DNA from: Pseudomonas lutea
GTDB lineage: Bacteria; Pseudomonadota; Gammaproteobacteria; Pseudomonadales; Pseudomonadaceae
Reading direction: 5' to 3'
DNA length: 64,000 nt
Assembly (NCBI RefSeq): GCF_000759445.1
Contig: NZ_JRMB01000001.1
Location: forward strand, 1,054,001-1,118,000
Every line of letters starts with the position of its first letter. Within the stretch, counting starts at the first letter, position 1. The notes beneath the pieces are model-generated. The model worked only from the letters and a program-made list of their open reading frames with translations, was not told the DNA's origin and ran no database searches. Below, in pieces: positions 1-11,813 of the stretch. The translations under genes were made by a program, and so were the position numbers.

Positions 1-366
1 CACGGCGTGGTAATACTCCAGGTAGCGCTGAGTGCAGCGCAGCCCGGTGCTCATGAGCATACGAATGCGCCAGGCCCAGCTTTCGGTGATGCCCAGGCGC
101 CGTTGCGGCGGTGCGATCAGGGTCACGCCGACCAGGCGGTCCGCCACGAACAGGCCCAACGCCGGCATGTCCTGAAAATAGTGCTCTTTGACCAAAGCAC
201 GGATGGTCGCTTTCACACGGCGCTCATAGCCGGGCCGACCGGATTCGAACAGGTAAGCGAAGCTCGGCTCCTTTAGATAAGCCTGGTACAGCAGCGTGCG
301 GGTTTCGCGGGAGTAGCCGCTGTCGAGCTCACGGATCTGCACCGTTTCGCTGGCCATTTCAGGCAT
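1..366 (-). CDS. GNAT-family N-acetyltransferase (partial)
   Basis: The C-terminal part of this gene lies beyond the left edge. The visible 122 residues begin at the ATG complementary to 364-366; an in-frame ATG at 357 is an alternative start. They read as the N-terminal half of a GNAT acetyltransferase: an acceptor-side start (VQIRELDSGYSRETRTLLYQ) followed by a beta-strand pair, LGLFVADRLVGVTLI, typical of the GNAT core before the acetyl-CoA loop. GNAT enzymes move an acetyl group from acetyl-CoA to an amine. The substrate cannot be told here. The gene is divergent from xthA, with about 226 bp between the two starts. Confidence 0.7.
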   Translation of the reverse strand, partial: MPEMASETVQIRELDSGYSRETRTLLYQAYLKEPSFAYLFESGRPGYERRVKATIRALVKEHYFQDMPALGLFVADRLVGVTLIAPPQRRLGITESWAWRIRMLMSTGLRCTQRYLEYYHAV

Positions 367-592
367 GGTAATCGTCCTTTTGGTAAGCCGCCGGCGGGGC
401 CGAAATGCGGCCCGCCCGGGTGGTTGACATCAAGGCTTCGAGTCGCCGCTTGCGAGCGCAGTTCCCGTCACTTGCCCTCGGTTCAGGAATGCACGTTGCC
501 GGCTCCTTAAACGCCGCGGGAAACAGCCGACACTGGCCGTTGCCGGGCAGGTCAGCTAGCATCGCCGTTTGTTTTTGCCAGGACCGCCGCCC

Positions 593-1405
593 ATGAAAAT
601 TGTGTCTTTTAATATCAACGGTCTTCGCGCCCGACCACATCAACTGGCGGCGTTGATCGAAAAACACCAGCCCGACGTCATCGGGCTGCAGGAAACCAAG
701 GTCTCCGACGAGCAGTTTCCCCAGGCCGATATCGAAGCGCTGGGCTACCACGTGCATTTTCACGGGCAGAAAGGCCACTACGGCGTCGCCCTGCTCTCGC
801 GGCAGCCCCCGTTGTCGATTCACAAAGGGTTCGACAACGATGATGAAGACGCCCAGCGTCGCTTCATATGGGGGGCGTTCGCTGACCGCAACGGCAACCC
901 TGTCACCGTCATGAACGGCTATTTCCCACAGGGCGAAAGCCGTGATCATCCCACCAAGTTCCCGGCGAAGTTGCGCTTCTATGCCGACTTGCAACAGCTG
1001 CTGGAGACCAGGTTCAGTAACGACCAGCCACTGGTGGTGATGGGAGACGTCAACATTTCTCCGGAAGACAGCGACATCGGCATTGGCGCCGACAATGCCA
1101 AGCGCTGGCTGAAAACCGGCAAGTGCAGCTTTCTGCCGGAAGAGCGCGAATGGCTCGCCAAACTCAAGAGCTGGGGGTTGGTGGACAGCTTCCGCCATCT
1201 GTACCCGGAAGTCGTCGATCAGTTCAGCTGGTTCGATTACCGCAGTCGCGGGTTCGAGGATGAACCCAAGCGCGGCCTGCGCATCGACCTGATCCTCGCC
1301 TCCCACGGCCTGCAACCGCGCATCAAAGCCGCTGGCGTGGATTACCACCTGCGCTCGATGGACAAGCCTTCGGACCATGCGCCGATCTGGCTTGAGCTGG
1401 AATGA
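593..1405 (+). CDS. xthA: Exodeoxyribonuclease III
   Basis: The 270-residue product has the endonuclease/exonuclease/phosphatase fold of the exonuclease III/AP endonuclease family, which incises DNA at abasic sites and degrades 3' ends during base excision repair. Family motifs are in order: the start [19 protein letters not shown] with metal-binding Glu34, [13 protein letters not shown] in the middle and SDHAPI near the C-terminus. I chose the ATG at 593 because the family begins with MKI; the upstream in-frame ATG at 569 would add an unrelated MFLPGPPP. A hairpin with a short T-run follows the stop. The length matches the E. coli enzyme. Confidence 0.93.
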   Translation: MKIVSFNINGLRARPHQLAALIEKHQPDVIGLQETKVSDEQFPQADIEALGYHVHFHGQKGHYGVALLSRQPPLSIHKGFDNDDEDAQRRFIWGAFADRNGNPVTVMNGYFPQGESRDHPTKFPAKLRFYADLQQLLETRFSNDQPLVVMGDVNISPEDSDIGIGADNAKRWLKTGKCSFLPEEREWLAKLKSWGLVDSFRHLYPEVVDQFSWFDYRSRGFEDEPKRGLRIDLILASHGLQPRIKAAGVDYHLRSMDKPSDHAPIWLELE

Positions 1406-1413
1406 CCCCAGAC

Positions 1414-1457
1414 GTTCAGCGGGCTACCCGGAAAGTCTCCGGGACCGCTGAACCTTT
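1414..1457. terminator. Bidirectional terminator hairpin between xthA and the acyl-CoA dehydrogenase gene
   Basis: GTTCAGCGG (1414-1422) pairs with CCGCTGAAC (1445-1453). A second nested stem, CCCGGA/TCCGGG, lies inside it, and CTTTT follows on the + strand. The hairpin sits exactly between two convergent genes and can serve both. Confidence 0.7.
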
Positions 1458-1463
1458 TGCCGC

Positions 1464-2696
<1,233 letters not shown>

Positions 2697-2852
2697 TGGG
2701 CAGCTGCCTTCTGTGAGGTGTTGTCAGGTCGTGATCCGATGCTAGAGCAGCCTTCCCCATTTATCTAACCTATTCTCGGCGTGTATAAACATTCATAACC
2801 GATATATGATCGGCGCATTCCTAACAACAAGAACTGCCCGAGGCGCACCGCC

Positions 2853-3800
2853 ATGAACCTGAGCAAGGTCGATCTCAACCTCTTCATTGTGTTTGACGCC
2901 ATCTATACCGAGGCCAACCTGACCCGCGCCGGCCAGATCGTCGGCATTACCCAGCCCGCCGTGTCCAATGCACTGGCGCGGCTGCGAGAAACCTTCAACG
3001 ACCCGCTGTTCGTGCGCACCGCCCAGGGCATGGTGCCGACGCCGATGGCGCAGAACATCATCGGACCGGTGCGCAATGCGCTGTCGCTGCTGCGGGTGTC
3101 GGTGCAAGAGAGCAGGATTTTCAATCCGCTGCAGGCGAGCAAGAACTACCGCATCAGCATGACCGACCTCACCGAAGCGGTGATCTTGCCCGCGCTGTTC
3201 CAGCGTCTGCGCCGTCTCGCGCCCACCGTGACCATCGAAAGCTTTCTGTCCAAGCGTCGCGAAACCACCAAGGAGCTTGCTGCAGGGCGTCTGGATTTCG
3301 CCGTGGATGCCCCGCTCAACACCGACCCGCAGGTGCGTCACGTCAAGCTGATGGAAGACCGATACGTGTGCGCCATGCGCCGGGGTCATCCGCTGGCAGG
3401 CAAAGAGGCGATCAGCCTGGATGACTACCTTGGCGTCGCGCATATTCACATTTCAAGCCGCCGCAGCGGGCTGGGCTATGTCGACCTCGCGCTTGGCAAG
3501 ATGGGCATTCAGCGCAAAGTGGCCCTGCGCTCGCAGCACTACTTGATGGCCTCCCAGGTGCTGCAACAGACCGACATGGTCATGACCGTCCCCGAGCGCT
3601 TCGCCCGGCGCAACGATCTGCATTTTGTGTACTTGCCGGTGAACGACGTGCCGACCGTGGAAACGCACCTCTACTGGCACGAAAGCACCGACCAGGACCC
3701 GGCCAACCGCTGGATGCGCGAGCAGATCATCGAACTTTGCCAACTGGTGACTGCGCAGGAGCGCAAGTTGGGCAAGACCCTTGAGGCCGCGGGTAAGTAG
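2853..3800 (+). CDS. LysR-family transcriptional regulator
   Basis: The 315-residue protein starts with a LysR winged helix (residues 5-65: DLNLFIVFDAIYTEANLTRA, then TQPAVSNALARLRE) and continues with the substrate-binding-like effector domain. LysR proteins usually control an adjacent divergent gene in response to a small molecule. Here that gene encodes the acyl-CoA dehydrogenase at 1464-2696, and the 156-bp spacer holds an AT-rich promoter-like stretch (2765-2815) that could carry T-N11-A operators. The effector is likely an acyl-CoA or fatty-acid-derived compound, which is inference only. The gene is followed by repeat DNA. Confidence 0.88.
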   Translation: MNLSKVDLNLFIVFDAIYTEANLTRAGQIVGITQPAVSNALARLRETFNDPLFVRTAQGMVPTPMAQNIIGPVRNALSLLRVSVQESRIFNPLQASKNYRISMTDLTEAVILPALFQRLRRLAPTVTIESFLSKRRETTKELAAGRLDFAVDAPLNTDPQVRHVKLMEDRYVCAMRRGHPLAGKEAISLDDYLGVAHIHISSRRSGLGYVDLALGKMGIQRKVALRSQHYLMASQVLQQTDMVMTVPERFARRNDLHFVYLPVNDVPTVETHLYWHESTDQDPANRWMREQIIELCQLVTAQERKLGKTLEAAGK

Positions 3801-4098
3801 GCTTTTGCGGAGAGCCAGTGGGCAATCTGTTAGTGGGACCGGCCAGCACCAGCGGATATATGCTGTCCCACTATTGAAAATGCAGGCATCCAGTGGGACC
3901 GGATTTAGCCGGGAAGATGCCGGTATGAACACCCTCAATTTCTCGGCGTGACTGCCGACGCCTTCCCGGCTGAAGCCGGTCCCACAATCCGGCGTTCCAG
4001 CCAGCACCAACGGATACATGCTGTCCCACTATTGAAAATGCAGGCATCCAGTGGGACCGGTTTTAGCCGGGAAGAAGATTCAAGCGTTGAGGGGCTGC
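3801..4098. repeat. Intergenic REP-type repeats with a duplicated ~75-bp block
   Basis: This gene-free stretch holds three inverted GTGGGACCGG...TTTAGCCGGGAAG / TTCCCGGCTGAAGCCGGTCCCAC elements. A block of about 75 bp at 3843-3917, containing CTGTCCCACTATTGAAAATG, recurs at 4009-4082 with four or so differences. The pattern is typical of Pseudomonas REP/BIME DNA. No coding sequence is evident. Confidence 0.8.
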
Positions 4099-4114
4099 TT
4101 GACGTTAACGTAAA
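4099..4114. promoter_or_regulatory. Probable LiuR operator before liuR
   Basis: TTGACGTTAACGTAAA is a near-perfect palindrome 45 bp before the liuR start. A further half-like element, ACTTACGTTACG, follows at about 4120-4131. The same palindrome in perfect form precedes liuA. LiuR, a MerR-type regulator, is known to bind such sequences, so this is likely the autoregulatory site. Confidence 0.75.
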
Positions 4115-4158
4115 GCACAACTTACGTTACGCGCATGCCTTCCGTATCGAGCACTGCC

Positions 4159-4536
4159 ATGACCACCACGTACAGCATCTCCGACCTCGCTCGCGAGCTG
4201 GACATCACCACCCGCACCATCCGCTTCTATGAAGAACAAGGCATGCTCAGTCCGGAACGACGCGGGCTTGAGCGCGTCTATTCGCCGCGCGACAAAGTCA
4301 CCCTCAAGCTTATTCTGCGCGGCAAGCGCATCGGTTTCTCCCTCGCGGAGTGTCGCGACCTGATCGGTTTGTACGACCCGGCAGGCGGTAACCACAAGCA
4401 GCTCAGCACCATGCTCGAAAAGATTGCCGAACGACGCGCCCAGCTTGACCAACAACTGCTGGACATCCAGCAAATGCAGCTTGAACTGGATACCGCCGAA
4501 GAGCGCTGCAACGCAGAGCTATCGAAGTCCTTATAA
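4159..4536 (+). CDS. liuR: MerR-family regulator of leucine/isovalerate catabolism
   Basis: The 125-residue protein has a MerR winged helix at the N-terminus (YSISDLARELDITTRTIRFY, then EEQGMLSPERRG) and a coiled-coil dimer helix ending in QLDQQLLDIQQMQLELDTAEE. It lacks the metal-site cysteines of metal-sensing MerR proteins; LiuR-type members answer to pathway CoA intermediates. I prefer the ATG at 4159, where the family sequence MTTTYSISDLA begins, to the ATG at 4135. It is followed after 52 bp by the HMG-CoA lyase gene and preceded by a palindromic operator also present before liuA. The LiuR assignment rests on sequence pattern plus neighbourhood. Confidence 0.88.
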   Translation: MTTTYSISDLARELDITTRTIRFYEEQGMLSPERRGLERVYSPRDKVTLKLILRGKRIGFSLAECRDLIGLYDPAGGNHKQLSTMLEKIAERRAQLDQQLLDIQQMQLELDTAEERCNAELSKSL

Positions 4537-4588
4537 ATCAGCGAGATAGCCCTCTAACTTAACGCCCACTATTTCATAAGGTGTCGAT

Positions 4589-5488
4589 ATGTCCCTCCCT
4601 CAGCGCGTCCGCCTGGTCGAAGTCGGCCCCCGCGATGGTCTGCAGAACGAAGCTGTACCCGTCAGCGTCAGCGACAAGTTGCAGCTGGTGCACAACCTGG
4701 CTGAGGCTGGCGTGAGCTATATCGAGGCAGGCAGTTTCGTGTCGCCAAAATGGGTGCCGCAAATGGCCGGCTCCGCTGAACTGTTCGCCGGGCTACTACG
4801 CAAACCGGGCGTGACCTACGCGGCACTGGCGCCCAATCTGCGCGGTTTCGAGGACGCGCTGGCTGCCGGGGTCCAGGAGGTGGCGGTGTTCGCCGCTGCG
4901 TCGGAAGCTTTTTCCCAACGCAATATCAATTGCTCGATCAGCGAAAGCCTGGAGCGTTTTTTACCGGTCATGGAAGCCGCGCGACTGCATGGCATTACCG
5001 TTCGCGGGTATGTCTCGTGCGTATTGGGCTGCCCATATGAAGGTGACGTCGCACCCAAGCAAGTGGCCGCAGTTGCCAACGAGCTCTACGCCATGGGCTG
5101 CTATGAAGTGTCCCTCGGCGACACCATTGGCACCGGTACACCGGGCGCCACTCGAACACTGTTTGACGTCGTGTCTGGGCAGATTCCGCGCGGCAAACTG
5201 GCCGGCCATTTTCACGACACGTACGGCCAGGCCCTTGCCAACATTTACGCCAGCCTGCTGGAAGGCATTCAGGTCTTCGACAGCTCTGTTGCCGGGCTTG
5301 GCGGCTGCCCCTACGCCAAAGGCGCGACCGGCAACGTGGCGAGCGAGGACGTGGTCTACCTGCTCAACGGTCTGGGCATCGAAACCGGCATTGATCTGGA
5401 CAAGCTCATTGCCGCCGGCCAACGCATCAGCGACACCCTGGGTCGGGCAAACGGCTCCCGGGTCGCGAAAGCACGTCTGTCGGCTTGA
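4589..5488 (+). CDS. mvaB: Hydroxymethylglutaryl-CoA lyase
   Basis: The 299-residue TIM-barrel enzyme cleaves 3-hydroxy-3-methylglutaryl-CoA to acetoacetate and acetyl-CoA, the last step of leucine catabolism. The HMGL signature is clear: VEVGPRDGLQNE at the N-terminus, YVSCVLGCPYEGDV in the middle, GDTIGTGTPG, HFHDTYGQALAN with a metal-binding His pair, and the catalytic-loop GLGGCPYAKGATGNVA with its conserved Cys. It is equivalent to LiuE of P. aeruginosa. In this genome it sits between liuR and the small RNA gene, upstream of liuABCD rather than at the end of that operon. It is probably co-transcribed with liuR. Confidence 0.94.
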   Translation: MSLPQRVRLVEVGPRDGLQNEAVPVSVSDKLQLVHNLAEAGVSYIEAGSFVSPKWVPQMAGSAELFAGLLRKPGVTYAALAPNLRGFEDALAAGVQEVAVFAAASEAFSQRNINCSISESLERFLPVMEAARLHGITVRGYVSCVLGCPYEGDVAPKQVAAVANELYAMGCYEVSLGDTIGTGTPGATRTLFDVVSGQIPRGKLAGHFHDTYGQALANIYASLLEGIQVFDSSVAGLGGCPYAKGATGNVASEDVVYLLNGLGIETGIDLDKLIAAGQRISDTLGRANGSRVAKARLSA

Positions 5489-5510
5489 TGTGCGACAAGT
5501 TGTCACACAG

Positions 5511-5551
5511 TGTTACCCTGCCCGCCATCGCGTTCAGGGAAACGGGTAACA
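5511..5551. promoter_or_regulatory. Inverted TGTTAC / GTAACA pair, candidate enhancer (CbrB-type) site
   Basis: TGTTAC at 5511-5516 faces GTAACA at 5546-5551, with 29 bp between, about 85-125 bp upstream of the sigma-54 promoter at 5635. Upstream sites for the sigma-54 activator CbrB that drive Crc-antagonist small RNAs are built on this kind of half-site, though with a shorter spacer as I recall. Just upstream, 5490-5510 holds another imperfect palindrome, GACAAGTTGTC. Assignment to CbrB is inference. Confidence 0.45.
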
Positions 5552-5634
5552 CGGAAACACCTGGCGACAGATTCACCCTTGAATCCAGCCCGGTGAAGCC
5601 CGCAAAGCCGGTAAATCCGGGACCCTTTAAAAGT

Positions 5635-5650
5635 TGGCATGGCTTCTGCT
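5635..5650 (+). promoter_or_regulatory. Sigma-54 promoter of the CrcY/CrcX-type small RNA
   Basis: TGGCATGGCTTCTGCT fits the -24/-12 consensus TGGCACG-N4-TTGCA: TGG at -24, GC at -12 and the exact spacing. Transcription should start near 5660. This matches known RpoN/CbrAB control of the Crc-antagonist RNAs. Confidence 0.8.
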
Positions 5651-5660
5651 ATCTCTTACG

Positions 5661-6018
5661 TACAATAAAAATAACAGCAGCAACCTCCCAATAAAAACAA
5701 CACGTATCGGCTCTGACATAACAAGAACAACACGGACAGAGACGCAGCTAACAGATTTTTTTGGAGTGGATCGCTTTACCTGAGGCACAAGCCTCACAAC
5801 CGACCGAGAACAATAAAACTGTCCCAAGACAGCGACCAGGCGGATTGGATCGAAAGATCGAGGTGTATCAGCGCTCAAAAAAATACGTTTGCTCTTGGCC
5901 CCGGATGGGGGCCGCTCATAAAAGGAAAAAGGCTGGCTGCCAAAAATAACAACAGGCCACCTGAAAATAAAAAAGAGCATGCAATGACTACTTGAAGGGG
6001 AGCCCAGGCTCCCCTTCG
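5661..6018 (+). ncRNA. crcX: CrcY/CrcX-type small RNA (Hfq/Crc antagonist of catabolite repression)
   Basis: This ~360-nt intergenic stretch is unlike its GC-rich surroundings and carries repeated A-rich motifs of the AAnAAnAA type: AATAAAAATAACA (about 5664), AATAAAAACAACA (about 5691), AACAAGAACAACA (about 5722), AACAATAAAA (about 5810), AAAAATAACAACA (about 5943) and AAAATAAAAAAG (about 5965). RNAs of the CrcZ/CrcY/CrcX family sequester Hfq/Crc and so relieve carbon catabolite repression. A sigma-54 promoter lies directly upstream and a strong hairpin closes the region. In P. putida, crcY lies beside the HMG-CoA lyase gene, as here. Whether this is called CrcX or CrcY depends on the species. 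Confidence 0.82.
5994..6017 (+). terminator. Hairpin at the 3' end of the small RNA
   Basis: GAAGGGGAGC and GCTCCCCTTC form a 10-bp stem with a four-base loop. No long T-run follows, only TTC, so the transcript could extend a little further. Confidence 0.6.
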
Positions 6019-6115
6019 TGCTGTTCATCCTCCGCCAATACCCTCTCCCAACAGCCCTCCCCTTTACCCTCAAGGTTGCACTACAGCAACACGTTGACAT
6101 CTGCGCGTCCGCAGG

Positions 6116-6131
6116 TTTACGTTAACGTAAA
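6116..6131. promoter_or_regulatory. Probable LiuR operator before liuA
   Basis: TTTACGTTAACGTAAA is a perfect 16-bp palindrome, 58 bp before the liuA start. The copy before liuR differs at one position. MerR-type regulators bind such palindromes within the promoter spacer. Confidence 0.8.
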
Positions 6132-6189
6132 GGTGACACCCCAACGCTCGATTTGACTGCCTACAAAAATAACAACGGGAATGCCGTCC

Positions 6190-7353
6190 ATGAATTACCC
6201 CACGCTCAATTTCGGCCTCGGCGAAACCCTCGACATGCTGCGCGACCAAGTCCGCGCATTTGTCGCCGCCGAGCTTGCTCCACGTGCTGCACAGATCGAC
6301 AAAGACAACCTCTTCCCTGCCGACATGTGGCGCAAGTTCGGCGACATGGGCCTGCTGGGCATTACTGCCGACGAAGAATACGGCGGCGCAGGCCTGGGCT
6401 ACCTGGCCCATGTGATTGCCATGGAAGAAATCAGCCGTGGGTCTGCCTCCGCAGCGCTTTCCTACGGCGCGCATTCCAATCTCTGCGTCAATCAGATCAA
6501 CCGCAACGGCACCCCTGAACAGAAAGCCCGCTACCTGCCCCAGTTGATCAGCGGCGAGCACGTTGGCGCGCTGGCCATGAGTGAACCCAACGCCGGCTCC
6601 GACGTGGTTTCGATGAAGCTGCGCGCTGACCGGCGTGGCGACCGCTTCATACTCAACGGCAGCAAAACCTGGATCACCAACGGGCCGGATGCCAACACCT
6701 ACGTGATCTACGCCAAGACCGAGCCAGAAAAAGGCGCCCATGGCATCAGCGCGTTCATCGTTGAGCGCGACTGGCACGGTTTTTCGCGCGGCAACAAATT
6801 CGACAAACTGGGCATGCGCGGCTCCAACACCTGCGAGCTGTTCTTCGACGACGTGGAAGTACCGGAAGAAAACCTGCTCGGCGCGCTGAATGGCGGCGTC
6901 AAGGTGCTGATGAGCGGCCTCGATTACGAGCGAGTTGTGCTCTCGGGCGGTCCGGTCGGCATCATGCAGGCGTGCATGGACGTGGTGCTGCCGTACATTC
7001 ATGACCGCAAGCAATTCGGTCAAAGCATCGGCGAGTTCCAGTTGATCCAGGGCAAGGTAGCCGACATGTACACGCAGCTGAACGCCAGCCGCGCCTACCT
7101 CTACGCCGTGGCCCAGGCGTGCGAGCGCGGAGAAACCACGCGCAAGGACGCCGCCGGGGTGATTTTGTATGCCGCAGAGCGGGCAACCCAAATGGCCCTG
7201 GACACCATCCAGATCCTTGGTGGCAATGGCTACATCAACGAATTTCCAGCAGGCCGACTGTTGCGCGACGCCAAGCTCTACGAGATCGGCGCCGGCACCA
7301 GTGAGATCCGCCGCATGCTAATTGGCCGCGAACTGTTCAACGAGACCCGCTGA
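6190..7353 (+). CDS. liuA: Isovaleryl-CoA dehydrogenase
   Basis: The 387-residue flavoenzyme oxidises isovaleryl-CoA to 3-methylcrotonyl-CoA in leucine catabolism. The match to LiuA/IVD runs end to end: [20 protein letters not shown] at the start, [18 protein letters not shown] for flavin contact, [15 protein letters not shown], and [19 protein letters not shown], in which Glu247 is the family's catalytic base position. ATG 6190 is chosen because GGGA lies nine bases before it; the ATG at 6181 directly abuts that GGGA. It is the first gene of liuABCD, with a LiuR-type palindrome upstream. Confidence 0.94.
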   Translation: MNYPTLNFGLGETLDMLRDQVRAFVAAELAPRAAQIDKDNLFPADMWRKFGDMGLLGITADEEYGGAGLGYLAHVIAMEEISRGSASAALSYGAHSNLCVNQINRNGTPEQKARYLPQLISGEHVGALAMSEPNAGSDVVSMKLRADRRGDRFILNGSKTWITNGPDANTYVIYAKTEPEKGAHGISAFIVERDWHGFSRGNKFDKLGMRGSNTCELFFDDVEVPEENLLGALNGGVKVLMSGLDYERVVLSGGPVGIMQACMDVVLPYIHDRKQFGQSIGEFQLIQGKVADMYTQLNASRAYLYAVAQACERGETTRKDAAGVILYAAERATQMALDTIQILGGNGYINEFPAGRLLRDAKLYEIGAGTSEIRRMLIGRELFNETR

Positions 7354-7369
7354 CAGCGCCGGAGGCCTT

Positions 7370-8977
7370 ATGACCACTCTGCACACCCAGCTCAACCCGC
7401 GCTCCCCGGAGTTCGCCGGCAACGACGCGGCCATGCGCAAACAGCTCGACGCGCTGCGCAATCTACTCGAACACGCTCAACGCGGTGGCGGCGCCAAAGC
7501 GCAGGAGCGCCACACCTCGCGCGGTAAATTGCTGCCCCGCGAGCGCATCAATCACCTGCTGGACACAGGCTCGCCATTTCTGGAGCTCAGTCAGCTCGCC
7601 GCCCATGACGTATACGGCGAAGACGTGCCCGCCGCAGGCCTTATCGCGGGCATTGGCAGGGTCGAAGGCGTGGAATGCATGATCATCGCCAACGACGCGA
7701 CGGTTAAGGGCGGCAGTTACTACCCGCTGACGGTGAAGAAGCACCTGCGCGCCCAGGCGATTGCCCAGCAAAATCGTCTGCCGTGCGTTTATCTGGTGGA
7801 TTCCGGTGGCGCCAATCTGCCACGCCAGGACGAGGTCTTCCCTGACCGTGAGCACTTCGGCCGAATCTTCTTCAACCAGGCGAACATGAGCGCCGACGGC
7901 ATCGCGCAGATCGCCGTCGTGATGGGCTCGTGCACCGCGGGTGGCGCCTATGTACCGGCAATGGCCGACGAAACCATCATGGTGCGCGAGCAGGCGACGA
8001 TCTTCCTTGCCGGCCCCCCGCTGGTGAAAGCGGCAACGGGCGAGGTGGTCAGCGCTGAAGACCTGGGCGGGGCTGACGTGCATTGCAAGGTCTCGGGTGT
8101 GGCCGATCACTACGCCGACAGCGATGCCCACGCGCTGGCGCTGGCCAGGCGCTGCGTGGCCAACCTGAACTGGCGCAAGCTCGGTCAGCTGCAAACCCGC
8201 CCGCCCATGCCGCCGCTGTACCCCGACCACGAGCTGTACGGCGTCATCCCCGCCGATGCCAAGCAGCCGTTTGACGTGCGCGAAGTCATCGCGCGGCTGG
8301 TCGACGAGTCGCGCTTCGATGAATTCAAGGCCCTGTTCGGCACCACGCTGGTGTGTGGTTTCGCTCATCTGCACGGCTACCCCATCGCCATTCTTGCCAA
8401 CAACGGCATCCTCTTCGCCGAGGCCGCGCAAAAAGGCGCGCACTTCATCGAGCTGGCCTGCCAGCGGGGCATTCCGCTGCTGTTCCTGCAGAACATCACC
8501 GGGTTCATGGTTGGCCAGAAATACGAAGCCGGCGGCATTGCCAAACATGGCGCCAAGCTGGTCACGGCAGTGGCCTGCGCCAGGGTGCCGAAGTTCACGG
8601 TGATCATCGGCGGCAGTTTTGGAGCCGGTAACTATGGCATGTGCGGTCGCGCCTACGACCCGCGCTTCCTGTGGATGTGGCCGAACGCCCGGATCGGCGT
8701 GATGGGTGGCGAACAGGCGGCGGGCGTGCTGGTGCAGGTCAAGCGCGAGCAGGCCGAGCGCAACGGCCAGGCGTTCAGCGCTGAAGAAGAGAGCGCGTTG
8801 CGCCAACCGATCCTGGATCAGTACGAGCATCAGGGGCACCCCTTTTATTCCAGTGCACGGCTGTGGGACGACGGCGTTATCGACCCGGCGCAAACGCGCG
8901 AGATTCTCGGCCTGGCCATCAGCGCGTCGCTTAACGCTCCCATCGAACCGACGCGCTTCGGCGTGTTCCGGATGTGA
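7370..8977 (+). CDS. liuB: Methylcrotonyl-CoA carboxylase, carboxyltransferase (beta) subunit
   Basis: The 535-residue protein belongs to the acyl-CoA carboxyltransferase family. It moves CO2 from carboxybiotin on LiuD to 3-methylcrotonyl-CoA, giving 3-methylglutaconyl-CoA. Seen are [19 protein letters not shown], the oxyanion-type glycines in [37 protein letters not shown], and the C-terminal [26 protein letters not shown] site at 7361-7365 fixes the ATG at 7370; reading further upstream would overlap liuA. The liuA-liuB gap is 16 bp, so the two are surely co-transcribed. Confidence 0.95.
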   Translation: MTTLHTQLNPRSPEFAGNDAAMRKQLDALRNLLEHAQRGGGAKAQERHTSRGKLLPRERINHLLDTGSPFLELSQLAAHDVYGEDVPAAGLIAGIGRVEGVECMIIANDATVKGGSYYPLTVKKHLRAQAIAQQNRLPCVYLVDSGGANLPRQDEVFPDREHFGRIFFNQANMSADGIAQIAVVMGSCTAGGAYVPAMADETIMVREQATIFLAGPPLVKAATGEVVSAEDLGGADVHCKVSGVADHYADSDAHALALARRCVANLNWRKLGQLQTRPPMPPLYPDHELYGVIPADAKQPFDVREVIARLVDESRFDEFKALFGTTLVCGFAHLHGYPIAILANNGILFAEAAQKGAHFIELACQRGIPLLFLQNITGFMVGQKYEAGGIAKHGAKLVTAVACARVPKFTVIIGGSFGAGNYGMCGRAYDPRFLWMWPNARIGVMGGEQAAGVLVQVKREQAERNGQAFSAEEESALRQPILDQYEHQGHPFYSSARLWDDGVIDPAQTREILGLAISASLNAPIEPTRFGVFRM

Positions 8978-8991
8978 CCAAGGATTGCCCC

Positions 8992-9848
8992 ATGAACGAT
9001 TTCGCCACACTCGATATTGTTCGCGACCCGCGCGGGTTCGCCACGCTCTGGCTGAACCGCCCGGAGAAGAACAATGCTTTCAATGCGCAGATGATCCGCG
9101 AACTGATCATCGCGCTGGACCGTTTGCAAAAGGACGACAGCCTGCGCTTCCTGGTCCTGCGCGGCCGTGGCCGGCACTTCAGCGCCGGCGCCGACCTGGC
9201 GTGGATGCAGGAGTCGGCCAATCTTGACTACAACACCAACCTGGGCGACGCCCGTGAACTCGGCGAGCTGATGTACAACCTCGCCAAGTTCAAGGCGCCG
9301 ACCCTGGCCGTGGTGCAAGGCGCGGCATACGGCGGCGCGCTGGGCCTGATCAGTTGCTGCGACATGGCCATTGGCGCCGAGGACGCGCAGTTCTGCCTGT
9401 CAGAAGTGAAGATCGGCCTCGCGCCTGCGGTGATCAGCCCCTTCGTGGTGCAAGCCATTGGTGAACGCCATGCACGTCGCTACGCGCTGACGGCTGAACG
9501 CTTCGATGGCACCCGAGCACGGGAAATCGGCCTGTTGGCGGACTGCTTCCCTGCTGCCGAACTTGAGCAGCAGCTGGACGCCTGGATTGCCAACCTGCTG
9601 CTCAACAGCCCCCAAGCCATGCGCGTCAGCAAAGATCTGCTGCGCGAGGTGGCCGACGGGGAGCTGACCCCTGCCCTGCGCCGCTATTGCGAAAACGCCA
9701 TCGCGCGCATCCGGGTCAGCGCCGAAGGCCAGGAAGGCCTGCGCGCCTTCTTGCAGAAACGCGAACCCGCGTGGCGCGGCGAGCCCTCCACTTCAAAAGG
9801 CGCGGACAGTCTGCAGGGCCCGCGCAGCCCCCTAGGAGAACCGCAGTG

Positions 9849-9849
<1 letters not shown>
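8992..9849 (+). CDS. liuC: Methylglutaconyl-CoA hydratase (enoyl-CoA hydratase family)
   Basis: The 285-residue crotonase-fold enzyme hydrates 3-methylglutaconyl-CoA to HMG-CoA, the substrate of the lyase encoded at 4589. Oxyanion-hole motifs RGRGRHFSAGADLAWMQ and VQGAAYGGALGLISCCD and the catalytic-region FCLSEVKIGLAPAVISPFV are present. The start at ATG 8992 follows an AAGGA site; liuB ends 14 bp before. About 30 C-terminal residues after the helix ending QKREPAWRGE look low in complexity and extend beyond the usual ~265-residue family length. The stop overlaps the liuD start as TGATG. Confidence 0.92.

Positions 9850-11813
<1,964 letters not shown>

Noticed and set aside
5627..6100. 157-codon open frame on the - strand over the small RNA region
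   Set aside because: It is Ser/Val/Phe-rich with no family pattern and covers the sigma-54 promoter and all A-rich motifs. The RNA reading explains the sequence better.
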